The notes under the pieces are model-generated. The model did not search any database and had not been told where the DNA came from. It saw only the letters and a list, made by a program, of their open reading frames with translations. Positions 16,224 to 25,477 of a DNA stretch of 64,000 nucleotides are shown one piece after another. Position 1 is the first letter of the stretch, and every line of letters starts with the position of its first letter. Position numbers and translations under genes: made by a program. Source of the DNA: Enhygromyxa salina (GTDB taxonomy: Bacteria > Myxococcota_A > Polyangia > Nannocystales > Nannocystaceae); assembly GCF_000737335.2 (NCBI RefSeq), contig NZ_JMCC02000032.1:1-64000 (forward strand), in the 5' to 3' direction.

Positions 16224-17909
16224 ATGATCAAGCTCTCCTTGGACCCCCGTATTGCCGAGCAGCAGATTGAGGCGGTCATCTTCTACCTCACCACGTGTGG
16301 CTACATCGACAGCGAGTTTGACCTCAGCGAGAAGGCGTTCGTGCGCGCGTACCTGCGCAAGGTCGTGACCACCCGGATCGACGAGCGCCACGGCGACCAG
16401 CTGTCTGCCGAGGCCCGGTTCGAGGCGATCGAGCGTGAGCACGACCACTATGTAGAGGTGTTTCAGCAGATTGATCGGGAGGTCAAAGAGCTGTTCACCG
16501 AAGCCGTGGCCGACGGCGAGGACATCGGCGAGTTCGTCAAGTCCAAGCTCAAGCTGCGGGCGTTCGAGATGTTCAAGGACCTCGACGCTGACAATCGGGC
16601 GGCGCTGCTGGGCGTGGTCGACGAGTTCATTGGGGCCGACGGCGTCGTCCACCCCGAAGAGGTCAAGTTCCGCAACGAGCTCGCGGCGTTGCTCGATCAA
16701 GATCCCATGATCGGCGAAGAGGACATGATCGGCGACGAGGTCGAGCTCGCCAAGCCCGTTGATCTGCAGCCGCGGACCGAGAACCACCCCTTCTTCACCA
16801 GCTTCGAGCACCACTACTCGGCCGACCCAAGCAAGATCCGCAAGCAGATCGACGCCGACGTCGCGGTCCTCGATCAGGCCCAGGCCTACTGGGACGGGCT
16901 ACGGGCCGAGGGCGCGGGCAAGCTCAGCGGTGTGGGCTCGGTCGATGATCTCGAGTTTGGCGGGCCGGGCTTCCTCGACGGCCACGTTCACGTGGTCCCG
17001 CCCAGCGACCGCGACTTCGAGATGATCGTGCTTGGCGATCTGCACGGCTGCTACTCGTGCCTCAAGGGCGCCTTGATGCAGGCCGACTTCATGGAGAAGG
17101 TCAAGCGCTACCGCGCGGATCCGGCCAACAACCCCGAGATCAAGCTGGTCCTGCTTGGCGACTACATCGACCGCGGGCGGTTCTCGTACAACGGGATCCT
17201 TCGCACCGTGCTCAAGCTGCTGCTGACCGTGCCCGAGCACGTCTACGTGCTGCGCGGCAACCACGAGTACTACATTGAGTATCAGGGCAGGGTCTACGGC
17301 GGCGTGCGTCCAGCCGAGGCCATCAACTCGCTCGTCAACCATGTCCCCGACGAGGTGTTCGAGCGCTACCTCAAGTTCTTCGACTCGATGCCCAACATGC
17401 TGATCCACGATCGCATGCTGTTCGTCCACGCCGGGATCCCCCGCGACGCGCTGATCCGCGAGCGCTGGCAAGACATGTCCACGCTCAACGACCCCGACAT
17501 CCGGTTTCAGATGTTGTGGAGCGACCCCAGCCGCGCCGAGGTCATCCCCGAGGATCTGCAGGCCGCCAGCGCCCGGTTTCCGTTCGGGCGCAAACAATTC
17601 CGCTCGTTCATGAGCCGGCTTGGCTGCAACCTGATGGCGCGCGGCCATGAAAAGGTCAACGCCGGGTTCAAGTCGGTCTACCGCGACGACGACGTTCGCT
17701 TGCTGACCGTGTTCTCGGCGGGCGGGCTCGACAACGATGACATCCCGGCCGACTCCAACTACCGCGACGTGCGGCCGATGGCGCTCACGATCACGCGGAC
17801 CGATGGCGAGCTGAAGGCAACGCCCTGGGAGATCGACTACGCGCGCTACCAGTCACCCGCGCTCAACGGGTTCAAGGGCCGCGAGCCCGAGATCGACTTC
17901 GTCGAGTGA
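16224..17909 (+). CDS. PPP-family metallophosphatase with helical N-domain
   Basis: A 561-residue protein. The C-terminal two thirds form a PPP Ser/Thr phosphatase-type catalytic domain: GDLHGCYSCL, LLGDYIDRGRFS, LRGNHEYYIEY, then MLFVHAGIPR and ARGHEKVNAGF, giving all metal ligands. About 250 N-terminal residues are acidic and helical, with LGVVDEFIGADGVVHPEE resembling the tellurite-resistance TerB-like metal-binding helical fold. ATG at 16224 is chosen over the longer frame because AGGA precedes it and the upstream part is Pro/Arg filler. A TTATGCT box near 16146 may be the promoter. It may counteract the many Ser/Thr kinases typical of these bacteria. Confidence 0.8.
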   Translation: MIKLSLDPRIAEQQIEAVIFYLTTCGYIDSEFDLSEKAFVRAYLRKVVTTRIDERHGDQLSAEARFEAIEREHDHYVEVFQQIDREVKELFTEAVADGEDIGEFVKSKLKLRAFEMFKDLDADNRAALLGVVDEFIGADGVVHPEEVKFRNELAALLDQDPMIGEEDMIGDEVELAKPVDLQPRTENHPFFTSFEHHYSADPSKIRKQIDADVAVLDQAQAYWDGLRAEGAGKLSGVGSVDDLEFGGPGFLDGHVHVVPPSDRDFEMIVLGDLHGCYSCLKGALMQADFMEKVKRYRADPANNPEIKLVLLGDYIDRGRFSYNGILRTVLKLLLTVPEHVYVLRGNHEYYIEYQGRVYGGVRPAEAINSLVNHVPDEVFERYLKFFDSMPNMLIHDRMLFVHAGIPRDALIRERWQDMSTLNDPDIRFQMLWSDPSRAEVIPEDLQAASARFPFGRKQFRSFMSRLGCNLMARGHEKVNAGFKSVYRDDDVRLLTVFSAGGLDNDDIPADSNYRDVRPMALTITRTDGELKATPWEIDYARYQSPALNGFKGREPEIDFVE

Positions 17910-17990
17910 GCCCAGATCCCGGATCCTCGCCACGGGTGAGCGTTCGCCACAAATTTTGAGGTTCAGGACAGCCGTGCCAGCGTCCACGCG

Positions 17991-18704
17991 ATGCGCGAGG
18001 ATGATGATGAGCAGGTCGAGCAGGACCTCCTCGACAGTGAGCCCGGGCCCGTCGCCAGCGCTGGCGCGGAGGCCGTCGCGCCGGTTCGCACCCAAAGGAT
18101 CGCGCGCTGGCTGTCGAGCAACAGCTGGCTGATCCTCGCCGCCGGGGCGGCGCTGGTGCTGACGCGGGTGGTCGAGTTCTCGCCGCCTGAGCAGGTCCGC
18201 ATGGACGAGGCCAGCGTGGATCTGGTCGGCGAGGCGCCGAGCCAAGAATTCTCGAGCCAGCTCGGCAACCCGCAGGCGGTTCAGCTGCGCGCGACCTTGC
18301 GGCTGTACCCGCGCAACGATCTAGACGTTCGTGAGCCGGATCCCAAGCTCGACGGCACCGCGCGGGTGCTCTCGCAGCCCGTCGTCACCACGATCTACGC
18401 GATGAACGCGACGATCGACCAGACCGTGCGCCTCGACGGCGGCGAGCTCGAGATCGACGTGGCGCTGGCTGGGACGCCGCGGCTGAGTGACACCGCCGGG
18501 GCCAACAAGGTGCCCGATCTGGATCTCGAGCAAGAGCTGACCGTGACCAGTCGCCAAAACAAGTGGCTGGGCGATCCGGTTCAGCGCGTTCACCTGCACA
18601 CCCGGGGGACCCTGACAGACCTCGAGGCACGGCCCTACCGCTGGGTGTTCGTCGTCGAGGGCAAGCTGTTCGCGCTGGATCTCGAGATCAACCGCGCGGT
18701 GTGA
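17991..18704 (+). CDS. Single-pass membrane protein, unknown
   Basis: A 237-residue protein with a cytosolic acidic N-terminus and one transmembrane helix at about residues 46-62 (WLILAAGAALVLTRVVEF). The rest is a beta-rich extracytoplasmic domain. No family recognised. The 3' end overlaps the convergent SpoU methyltransferase gene by 17 bases. Confidence 0.65.
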   Translation: MREDDDEQVEQDLLDSEPGPVASAGAEAVAPVRTQRIARWLSSNSWLILAAGAALVLTRVVEFSPPEQVRMDEASVDLVGEAPSQEFSSQLGNPQAVQLRATLRLYPRNDLDVREPDPKLDGTARVLSQPVVTTIYAMNATIDQTVRLDGGELEIDVALAGTPRLSDTAGANKVPDLDLEQELTVTSRQNKWLGDPVQRVHLHTRGTLTDLEARPYRWVFVVEGKLFALDLEINRAV

Positions 18705-19350
18705 TCACGACGCCGCGAGCGTGACGCAGCAAGTACGCTGCGATCCCGAACGCGCTCGACACGTTGAGTGATCCCTTGATCCCGGCCATCGGGATCCGCA
18801 CGACTTGCTCGCAGCGCTCGACCACGCGGGGGTCGACGCCGGACACCTCGTGGCCAAGGACCAAGACGATCGGGGGATCACCGGGTCCGCCCGCTTCGTC
18901 GATCAGCTCGAACAGGTCGCGCGAGCGCGGCCCGCCCTCGAGCGCCCACAGCCGCTTGCCCGCGCCAACCAGCGCGTCGGCGGCCGCCGCTGGATCGGGG
19001 TGATGGCTCCAGGCCACGCTGCGCTCGGCACCCAGCGCTGTCTTGGCGAACTTGGGGTGCGCGGGCGTCGGCGTGAACCCGCCCAGGTGCATGTGGGTGA
19101 CGCCGGCCCCATCGGCGGTGCGAAACATGGAACCCACGTTGCTCAAGCTGCGAATGTTGTCGAGCAAGGCCTCGACCGGGGGACCCGCCGCGACCCGGCG
19201 CTGCGTGATCTCGTGGGTGTCATAGACCTCACCCACGAACTGCGTAGGTGACTGGCACAAGGGACAATTCGCCCCAAGCTCGCTCGCCTCGGCCACCGGA
19301 AACCGCAGCCCGCAGCCGGCCGCCTGGCACTCGCGTTGTTGGTACCGCAC
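18688..19350 (-). CDS. SpoU/TrmH-family RNA 2'-O-methyltransferase
   Basis: A 220-residue protein with the SPOUT-fold motifs: motif 1 NIRSLSNVGSMFRTADGAG, motif 2 VLVLGHEVSGVD, motif 3 IPMAGIKGSLNVSSAFGIAA. The N-terminal 45 residues hold four cysteines (C-x4-C ... C-x2-C) that could bind zinc, an uncommon addition for the family. It should use S-adenosylmethionine to methylate a ribose in tRNA or rRNA. The nearly touching divergent gene at 19403 also carries paired cysteines. Confidence 0.88.
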   Translation of the reverse strand: MRYQQRECQAAGCGLRFPVAEASELGANCPLCQSPTQFVGEVYDTHEITQRRVAAGPPVEALLDNIRSLSNVGSMFRTADGAGVTHMHLGGFTPTPAHPKFAKTALGAERSVAWSHHPDPAAAADALVGAGKRLWALEGGPRSRDLFELIDEAGGPGDPPIVLVLGHEVSGVDPRVVERCEQVVRIPMAGIKGSLNVSSAFGIAAYLLRHARGVVITPRG

Positions 19351-19388
19351 CGGCGCACCTTAGATCATGCACGGCGCTCAGGTTCCGC

Positions 19389-19394
19389 TAAGAT
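19389..19394 (+). promoter_or_regulatory. -10 box TAAGAT, leaderless start
   Basis: TAAGAT lies eight bases before the GTG at 19403 and supports that start over the upstream ATG at 19367. Confidence 0.4.
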
Positions 19395-19402
19395 CCCCAG
19401 GC

Positions 19403-19789
19403 GTGGCGTATCGGGATGAGCAGCAGGCGCTGATGCTCGAGGTCGCAACCCTCGAGCGTGAGAACCATCGCTTGCAGGCCGAGCTGACCGAGGCCGAGCA
19501 GCGCTTCAAGGGCCTGCTCAGCGGCGAGTACGAGCAGCGGCGCAAGACCGTGCGCAAGTCGTGTGTGATGTGTAGCGGCAACTTGCTCCCGGTCGCGATC
19601 GTCGCCGGGCACGACGTCCGCAACCCGCTCCCGCTCAAGATGAGCACGCTGCGGTTTGGCTCCCCCGAAGGCGGGTTCACGGCCTCGGCTCCGGTCCGTT
19701 CTTACGCGTGCGGGACCTGCGGATACATCCACAACTTCATTGATATGGATCTTGGCGACCTCGGCGGCAGCCTTGGCGAGGTTGGCTGA
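19403..19789 (+). CDS. Coiled-coil zinc-ribbon-like protein
   Basis: A 128-residue protein. The N-terminal half is a coiled coil (EQQALMLEVATLERENHRLQ). The C-terminal half has two Cys pairs, CVMC and CGTCGYIHNF, spaced like a zinc ribbon. The ATG at 19367 would place the -10 box inside the gene, so GTG at 19403 is preferred. No partner is evident apart from the divergent RNA methyltransferase gene. Confidence 0.65.
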   Translation: MAYRDEQQALMLEVATLERENHRLQAELTEAEQRFKGLLSGEYEQRRKTVRKSCVMCSGNLLPVAIVAGHDVRNPLPLKMSTLRFGSPEGGFTASAPVRSYACGTCGYIHNFIDMDLGDLGGSLGEVG

Positions 19790-19800
19790 GCCTCAGCCGG

Positions 19801-20301
19801 CTATCGAAAGTGCGAGAGATCCACGAGATCGAGCTGGGCAACGCGTGTGCGGACGAGCGCCCACTCGAGCGGGTCGAGCTTGCGCCTCCAGCCAGGGCTA
19901 GAGATGACCTCGCGGATGGTCTCGGCGATCTCGGCCGCAGCCTTACGGTGTCGCTGTTCACGTCGCCGCGTGGACAGGAGGACGAATGTCGTCGTGAACA
20001 ACAGCATTGTCGCGCCTGCGCCGACAATCAACGCGATGGCAACGCTATTGGCCTGGAACCAGTAGAACGCCGTCGAGAGAGCCAAGATCGTGACGACGAG
20101 CGTGGGCACGATCCAGAGCGTCTGGAGACCCTGCGTCCGTGCGCGTTCCTGCTCTCGCTCAGCCACCTCGATCAACGCCAACACTTGCGCGATCTCCCGA
20201 TCGATCTTCGGCGGGCGCAAACTCGACGGCATCACGTCGACCGGCTCCGGCTGGTTGCTCTCGTCAAGAAACGGCGGGTGCTCTCGGAGTGGCAGGCTCA
20301 T
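19801..20301 (-). CDS. Two-helix membrane protein linked to GTPase
   Basis: A 166-residue protein (start chosen at MSLPLREHPPF). The cytosolic N-terminus contains a helical segment (REIAQVLALIEVAEREQERA). Two adjacent transmembrane helices follow (IVPTLVVTILALSTAFYWF and ALIVGAGATMLLFTTTFVLL), then a basic helical C-terminus. It lies ten bases downstream of the GTPase-like gene. The pair could form a membrane-recruited GTPase system. No family is recognised. Confidence 0.6.
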   Translation of the reverse strand: MSLPLREHPPFLDESNQPEPVDVMPSSLRPPKIDREIAQVLALIEVAEREQERARTQGLQTLWIVPTLVVTILALSTAFYWFQANSVAIALIVGAGATMLLFTTTFVLLSTRRREQRHRKAAAEIAETIREVISSPGWRRKLDPLEWALVRTRVAQLDLVDLSHFR

Positions 20302-20311
20302 CAGTCTGTCC

Positions 20312-21154
20312 TCATGCACGGCACAGATCAAAGATCTTCGCCCTCAAGCGAACGACATACGCTCGCCGAGCAGCTTCGTCGATCTCGGATTTGACGATCG
20401 AGTCACCCCACGCAAAGTCTTCGGGCAGGCACGAAACGGCGGCCGAGTCGACCGCAACGTTGAGGCGCCCGATGTTCGACTGCAGGCGCTCCACACGCCG
20501 CGCAAACGCGCCACCTCCTCCAGGACAGTAGCAATCCGAGACGCCGGCCAACCTGTCCTGATAGAGGTCAGCTTTGGCCGTCACCACCAGCAGCCAGAAT
20601 GGCCGCCGGTGCTTGCGCCAGTAGCTCTCCAATTCGTGGCAGGTCTTGTCGAAGTCCTCCAGCTCCTCCTCGAGCTTTTTCTCGACGAAGCTCTCGATGC
20701 TCGGATGCGTCCGCAGCAGATGGGCCTGGGCGTCGGGCGACCGCGGGTGCGCCAGTCCGGCGCACACCACATAGATCAACCCAGAGATTTCGCTCTTGCG
20801 GGACGTGAAGTGGCGTTCGAAAGCGTCCTGACGCGCGTGTGAATCTGGGTCTCCGGGGATGACGATCCCCGCAACCTTCTTGCCACCAGCACCCCGGCCT
20901 TTGAGATTGGCTTGACCGATGCTCGCTGAAGTGTCCGGCGGTGAGTAGCCTTCCGTGTAGGCGGCGCCCGACAAGAAGTCCCAGAGCACGGACTTACCCA
21001 CCGACTTGATGCCGGTCACCAGCACGGGCGCAGGTGTGCTCGACAACATTCCGCGCAGCCACGAGCCTGCCCGCTTGACCTCGTCAGGGTGGTCCTGCGC
21101 CCACTTGACGACCTGTTGGGCGCCCTGGAGCGCGAGTGCAGCCTTGCCCGACAC
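20312..21154 (-). CDS. P-loop GTPase-like protein
   Basis: A 280-residue protein. G1/Walker A is GIKSVGKS at about residue 48, and TAKADL near residue 200 fits the G4 N/TKxD motif. An exposed switch region (YSPPDTSASIGQANLKG) and a Cys-rich loop (SDCYCPGGGG) follow. The start is GTG at 21154 with TAGAGT six bases upstream. It probably shares a transcript with the membrane protein at 19801-20301. Similar stand-alone GTPases act in membrane stress or polarity, but the role here is unknown. Confidence 0.65.
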   Translation of the reverse strand: MSGKAALALQGAQQVVKWAQDHPDEVKRAGSWLRGMLSSTPAPVLVTGIKSVGKSVLWDFLSGAAYTEGYSPPDTSASIGQANLKGRGAGGKKVAGIVIPGDPDSHARQDAFERHFTSRKSEISGLIYVVCAGLAHPRSPDAQAHLLRTHPSIESFVEKKLEEELEDFDKTCHELESYWRKHRRPFWLLVVTAKADLYQDRLAGVSDCYCPGGGGAFARRVERLQSNIGRLNVAVDSAAVSCLPEDFAWGDSIVKSEIDEAARRAYVVRLRAKIFDLCRA

Positions 21155-21160
21155 ACCTCG

Positions 21161-21166
21161 ACTCTA
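21161..21166 (-). promoter_or_regulatory. -10 box TAGAGT, leaderless start
   Basis: TAGAGT sits six bases before the GTG at 21154. Confidence 0.4.
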
Positions 21167-21221
21167 CCAGCTTTGGTCGAGCACACACAGAACCACGCGG
21201 TTGCGAGCGCCCGCCCTCCGC

Positions 21222-22085
21222 TCAGCCGGGCGCGCGCACGGGTGGTCGCAGGCGCTCGCGCCAGCGCGTGGCGACGGACTTGGCCCGCGGATCCTTGGCC
21301 GTGCGCGCCAACCTGGACAGGGCCTCGGGTCCCAGCATCGACAGGCCCTCGCGCTCGAGCCGGGGGGCGAGCGAGGCCGCCAGCACACCCGCGCCGCCAG
21401 CCCAGCGCTCGAGCACCGCAACATCGATCTCGTAGGGCGTGGCCGGGAGCGCGAGCCATCGCTTACCGATTGCGCGCAGCTGCTCGGACTCGTGCTCGAT
21501 CCAGACCGGCAACAACATCTCGAGCAGCTCGGGCTCGAGCTCGCGCAAGGTCGCGGCGGTCGGCTCGCGCAGCGCTCGTTCATCGAGCTCGAGGATCGAT
21601 GCGATGCCTTCGATCAGCGCGCTCGGCTCGAGGCCCAGGCGGTCGAGAGACTCGCGCAAGCTAGCGACGCCAGCGTGGGCTTGGTGGGCAGGTTCGTCAT
21701 GTTGCTCGCCGTCGCCGTCGCTTGCCTCGCGCCGCTCGAGCTGACGCGTGACCAAGTCGCGCAGCCAGTCCCACGGTCCGCGACCTTCACCGCTCTCGCC
21801 CCCCAGCACCGCGTAGCCAAGCGCCTCGAGGGTTCGCAGCCGGGCCGAGAGCAGCGCCTCGGCCTCGCCCTCGGCCAGCCAGCGCCACGACAACATGCGC
21901 CCGCGCCCCAGCGCTTCGGGCTCGCGGCCGCTGCGGGTTGCGTCCTCGGCTCGGGCCTCGCGGACGTTGTGCGCGACGCCAAGCAGGGTCCGCTTGGTGA
22001 CCAGCGAGACCCTCGCGTAGCGGTCGGGGCCGCGGGCGTGAGTGAGGACCAGCGTGGTGCCGCGGCTTTCGCTCCAGCTCGCCAT
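21222..22085 (-). CDS. Unknown cytosolic protein
   Basis: A 287-residue protein, start set at ATG 22085 because the longer frame runs into the divergent gene. The beginning (MASWSESRGTTLVLTHARG with RYARVSLVTKRTLLGVAHN) is beta-rich. The rest is helical with many Glu, Leu and Arg residues. No catalytic motif, signal peptide or membrane helix is seen. Coding bias supports a real gene. Confidence 0.55.
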   Translation of the reverse strand: MASWSESRGTTLVLTHARGPDRYARVSLVTKRTLLGVAHNVREARAEDATRSGREPEALGRGRMLSWRWLAEGEAEALLSARLRTLEALGYAVLGGESGEGRGPWDWLRDLVTRQLERREASDGDGEQHDEPAHQAHAGVASLRESLDRLGLEPSALIEGIASILELDERALREPTAATLRELEPELLEMLLPVWIEHESEQLRAIGKRWLALPATPYEIDVAVLERWAGGAGVLAASLAPRLEREGLSMLGPEALSRLARTAKDPRAKSVATRWRERLRPPVRAPG

Positions 22086-22259
22086 ACCTGCGCGAGTGTT
22101 CCATGGATCGCCCGTCTCGAACAGCCAACAGGTGAACGGCGCCCGGGAGCAGGGCCGCCGTAAGTCATGCCCAGAGGGTCGCGTTCCCCGGCCCCAACGA
22201 CTCGAGACCCCAGATCGGCACCCATGGGCCGACCCACGATAGGCCGCGAGGACACGACC

Positions 22260-23237
22260 ATGCACGACCCCAAGCGAAGCGAAGATCCCAACCTGAGCCG
22301 ACGTGGCGCCCTGATCCGGATGATGGAGGTCGGTGTCGCCATCGCCGGCACTGCCGTGTTGACGAGTGGAGCGACCGAGAACCAAGCCGAGGCCCGGCGT
22401 CCGCCGCCGCCGATCGAACCCCAGAGCCCGCTGGTCTCCCTTCAGCTCCAGTCACCCCACGGCGGCGAGTTTCCCAGCTTTCGTCATGGTGGTGACGTGT
22501 GGATCGGCGGCTCCGAAGGGGAGCGCTACAACCTGCGGCTGCAAAACCACAGCCCGGAGCGCGTCGAGGTGGTGGTCAGCGTCGATGGGCGCGACGTGAT
22601 CAGCGGCCGACTTGGCGACTACGCCAAGCAGCGCGGCTACGTGATTGATCCCTTTGGTGTGTTGGTGATCGAGGGCTACCGGCAGTCGCTCGATAGCGTC
22701 GCCGCGTTCCGCTTCGCCGACCTCGCCGACAGCTACTCGGCGCGACTTGGGACGCCGGTCCACGTGGGTATCATCGGCGTCGCCGCGTTCGCCGAGAAGG
22801 TCCGAACCCGGCGACACAAGCAGCCGCTCGCGCCGATCGACGGCGATCCCTTCCCCGGTGAGGACTCTAGCGTTCCGCTGCCGCCTTCGTCGGTTGTCAG
22901 CGGCGCGGACAAGGCCCGCCGCAGCGCCGAGAAGCGCGGCGAGGCGGGTCCGGGTGCGAGCTGGGCGGCCCCCGAGCAGCCCAACTCGCTTGGCACCGAA
23001 TACGGAGAGAGCACCTTCGCGCCAGTTGAAGAGGTCTCGTTCAAGCGCAAGCACAACAAGAAGCCCGACCAGCTGCTGGTCATGCGCTATGACTCGATGG
23101 ACGGGCTGCGCGCGCGCGGTGTGGTGTTTGACGATCGGCCCGTGCGTCGGCCGGTGCGGACCTGGGACCGCGAGCCGCCGCGCCCGTCGGGCCGCGAGTT
23201 CGCGCCGCCGCCCCCACCTCGGGATTGGTGGCGCTGA
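22260..23237 (+). CDS. Tat-exported protein of unknown function
   Basis: A 325-residue protein. The N-terminus NLSRRGALIRMMEVGVAIAG is a twin-arginine signal. The next domain (FRHGGDVWIGGSEGERYNLR, then GDYAKQRGYVIDPFGVLVIE) resembles beta-sandwich domains of exported myxobacterial proteins of unknown role. The C-terminal 100 residues are low-complexity, rich in Pro and Arg, ending in APPPPPRDWWR. It is followed by a convergent Tat-type SGNH hydrolase gene. Confidence 0.65.
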   Translation: MHDPKRSEDPNLSRRGALIRMMEVGVAIAGTAVLTSGATENQAEARRPPPPIEPQSPLVSLQLQSPHGGEFPSFRHGGDVWIGGSEGERYNLRLQNHSPERVEVVVSVDGRDVISGRLGDYAKQRGYVIDPFGVLVIEGYRQSLDSVAAFRFADLADSYSARLGTPVHVGIIGVAAFAEKVRTRRHKQPLAPIDGDPFPGEDSSVPLPPSSVVSGADKARRSAEKRGEAGPGASWAAPEQPNSLGTEYGESTFAPVEEVSFKRKHNKKPDQLLVMRYDSMDGLRARGVVFDDRPVRRPVRTWDREPPRPSGREFAPPPPPRDWWR

Positions 23238-23269
23238 GCCGGCCGGGCTCAGGGCGACGAGCCCAGCGA

Positions 23270-23992
23270 CTAACGAAGCGCGTCGCTGATGTACGGCCGC
23301 ACGTGATCGGCCAGCAGGTGCGCGCCCGCTGGGGTGACGTGGACGCCATCGCCGGAGCGCACGCGGGTGCGGGTGCCATCGATCACCAGGTGATCGCTGT
23401 ACGCCCCGCGCACGGTCAACGCGTCCCAAGTCGAGACGAATCGTGCGTTCGGTCGCAGCGACATCTCGACCTCGAAGACCTCGTTCATCGCGGCCACGCG
23501 GCTGCACAGCTTCTCGGACTTGACCTGCGGCATGCCCAGCCAGAACAAGCGCTCGTGCGCGGGCGCGACCGCGTCGGCGAACGCGTTGACGCGGCGGCGG
23601 TACTCGGGGATCCAGCCGGGATCGCCGTAGCGGTACCACTCGGGATCGGCCTTGCGGCCCATGTAGATCCCTTGACCGTCGTTGCCGCCGAACATGCACA
23701 CGACGACGTCCGGCTTGGCTTCCTCGCGGGCCTTCGCGCCGAGCTTGAACCAGTCGTAGAAGTCCGGCCGCGCCAAGCCAGACGAAGCCTTCGCGCGGCG
23801 ATCGATCGTGCAGCCAAACTCGCGCTCGAGATCCTGGCCCAAGTACAAGCCAAAGCCGCCGCCCATCATGCTGCTGCCGATCATCAAGACCGTGGCCCCG
23901 TCGGCGTGCGCGCTGCGAGGTAGCAGCAACGCCGCTGGCGCTGCGGCGAGCAGCGAGATGAAGCCGCGTCGAGAGGTGGGGGATGTCGTCAT
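23270..23992 (-). CDS. Tat-exported SGNH hydrolase (DUF459 type)
   Basis: A 240-residue protein. SPTSRRGFISLLAAAPAALL is a twin-arginine signal. The SGNH motifs follow: block I VLMIGSSMMGGGFG with the catalytic Ser, an Asn in VCMFGGNDGQG, and block V DGVHVTPAGAHLL with Asp and His. DUF459 proteins are periplasmic esterases or acyltransferases acting on envelope polymers. The start is moved to ATG 23992 so the Tat signal is N-terminal. It lies 11 bases behind the lipoprotein gene on the same strand. Confidence 0.8.
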   Translation of the reverse strand: MTTSPTSRRGFISLLAAAPAALLLPRSAHADGATVLMIGSSMMGGGFGLYLGQDLEREFGCTIDRRAKASSGLARPDFYDWFKLGAKAREEAKPDVVVCMFGGNDGQGIYMGRKADPEWYRYGDPGWIPEYRRRVNAFADAVAPAHERLFWLGMPQVKSEKLCSRVAAMNEVFEVEMSLRPNARFVSTWDALTVRGAYSDHLVIDGTRTRVRSGDGVHVTPAGAHLLADHVRPYISDALR

Positions 23993-24003
23993 AATGGGTC
24001 GCG

Positions 24004-25464
24004 TCACTTGGGCCACGCGTAGATGCCACTCAGCTCGCGATCGGTCGCGCGCGCGGTAGCGGGGGTCGAGATCGAGACCAGATCCCCGGGCAGCAGCGAG
24101 AGGTACAGCTCGCCCCGATCGGCGTGGAGGTCTGGATGATCCCTGTCGTCGTCGCCGTCAACGATCAGCGTGCGCTCCGACGACCAGTCCACGGTCATCG
24201 CCATGCACACTGGGGGGGCGCCGGTCGAGCACACGACCGCGCGCTTGGTCGTGTCGATCGAGACCTCGTTGACGCCTAGATCCGAGTCGGTGACCTCTAC
24301 GGTGATCTCGGCCACGACCTCGCGCCCAACGAGCGACAACAGCTCACGGGCGCGCAAGGTCATCGCCCGGGTCGTCACCGAGACCCCGCCGACCCCAGAC
24401 ATGCTGAGGTCGGCCAGCGAGTCGGTCCAAAACCACCCGGCCTCGGTCTCGAGCGCGAGGATCAGGTGCCCGGTGTACCCCGCGTCGAAGAAGCCAACCT
24501 GCAGCAGCTGCGCGGCCTTGAACGATCCACCCAGCCGCCGCTTGGCCAGCGCGCGCTTGGTCGGCTTGTTCTTGATCTGCGGCTCTTTCTCGCAGCGCAC
24601 GTCACCCTCGGTCGGGCCGCGGCCGTCGGCCGCCAACACTGCCGCGGTCGCCTTGCTGCACAGCTCGTCGAGCGACTTGGCCGGTCCGTTGATCTTCACG
24701 CGTAGCTCATCTGGCAGCGGCGCGCCGGGCCCACAGCCAGTGATTGGCTCACCGGCTGCGCACGCGGTCATGCAGGCGGCGAGCGCCGGTTCGTCCAGCG
24801 TCGCGTCGGATCGCCGGCGCGCGGCGTCACACTGGGTCAGGCACTGGACCTCGCACGGCTGCACGCTGAAGTCCTCGACCTCGGCGAGATCCTGACCGGC
24901 CTGAACCCCGCGCAGGTAGCCCCAGATGCCCGCGCGCTTCCACTCTGTCTCGATGTACTGGTAGTAGCCAAACAGCTGCCCCTCGCGCACGATGAAGGTC
25001 ATCGTGTGGGTGGGCTTGCCCTTGAGCGAGACCGTGGCATCGATCGCGCCGGGGATCAGCTTGGACTCGCTGAGCGCAGCCTCGGAGGTTTGAACCTTGC
25101 CCTTCTCGAACACCACGTCGTCGTAGCCGGTCTTGGTCAGCTGGATCTTGCCCTCGCAGTTGTCGACGCTGACCGTCATCTGGAAGTGACCGTTGATCCC
25201 ACGCGACGAGAGATCTTCCGAACCCACCACGGTGGTGTCGAAGGTCCACGCGCCAGCGAAGCCGGCCAAGTTTGCGCAGTGGCCCGTCACCTGCTCGGGC
25301 GGCGCCTCGAGCTTGGTGCACTTGCCATCGAGGCAGCTCAGCCCGTCGGCGCACTCTTCCTTCTTGGTGCACGAAGCACCCGCGTCGCCCGGCTCTGACT
25401 TGCACGCGGACAGAGAGACCAGGCCAAGCACGACCGCGAATGAAGGCGCGAGAACGATGCGCAT
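24004..25464 (-). CDS. Large lipoprotein with Cys-rich N-terminus
   Basis: A 486-residue lipoprotein. The signal peptide ends in the lipobox LVSLSAC. A short disulfide module follows (CTKKEECADGLSCLDGKC), common in myxobacterial surface proteins. The remaining 430 residues are beta-rich with scattered Cys pairs and no recognised domain. TAGCGT seven bases before the ATG suggests a leaderless transcript, which is notable for an exported protein. Confidence 0.7.
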   Translation of the reverse strand: MRIVLAPSFAVVLGLVSLSACKSEPGDAGASCTKKEECADGLSCLDGKCTKLEAPPEQVTGHCANLAGFAGAWTFDTTVVGSEDLSSRGINGHFQMTVSVDNCEGKIQLTKTGYDDVVFEKGKVQTSEAALSESKLIPGAIDATVSLKGKPTHTMTFIVREGQLFGYYQYIETEWKRAGIWGYLRGVQAGQDLAEVEDFSVQPCEVQCLTQCDAARRRSDATLDEPALAACMTACAAGEPITGCGPGAPLPDELRVKINGPAKSLDELCSKATAAVLAADGRGPTEGDVRCEKEPQIKNKPTKRALAKRRLGGSFKAAQLLQVGFFDAGYTGHLILALETEAGWFWTDSLADLSMSGVGGVSVTTRAMTLRARELLSLVGREVVAEITVEVTDSDLGVNEVSIDTTKRAVVCSTGAPPVCMAMTVDWSSERTLIVDGDDDRDHPDLHADRGELYLSLLPGDLVSISTPATARATDRELSGIYAWPK

Positions 25465-25471
25465 GACACTG

Positions 25472-25477
25472 ACGCTA
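25472..25477 (-). promoter_or_regulatory. -10 box TAGCGT, leaderless start
   Basis: TAGCGT ends seven bases before the ATG at 25464. Confidence 0.35.

Noticed and set aside
17954..18000. Fourth copy of the direct repeat before the gene at 17991
   Set aside because: Similarity is limited to TTTTGA and ATGCGCGAGG with poor alignment between; could be chance.
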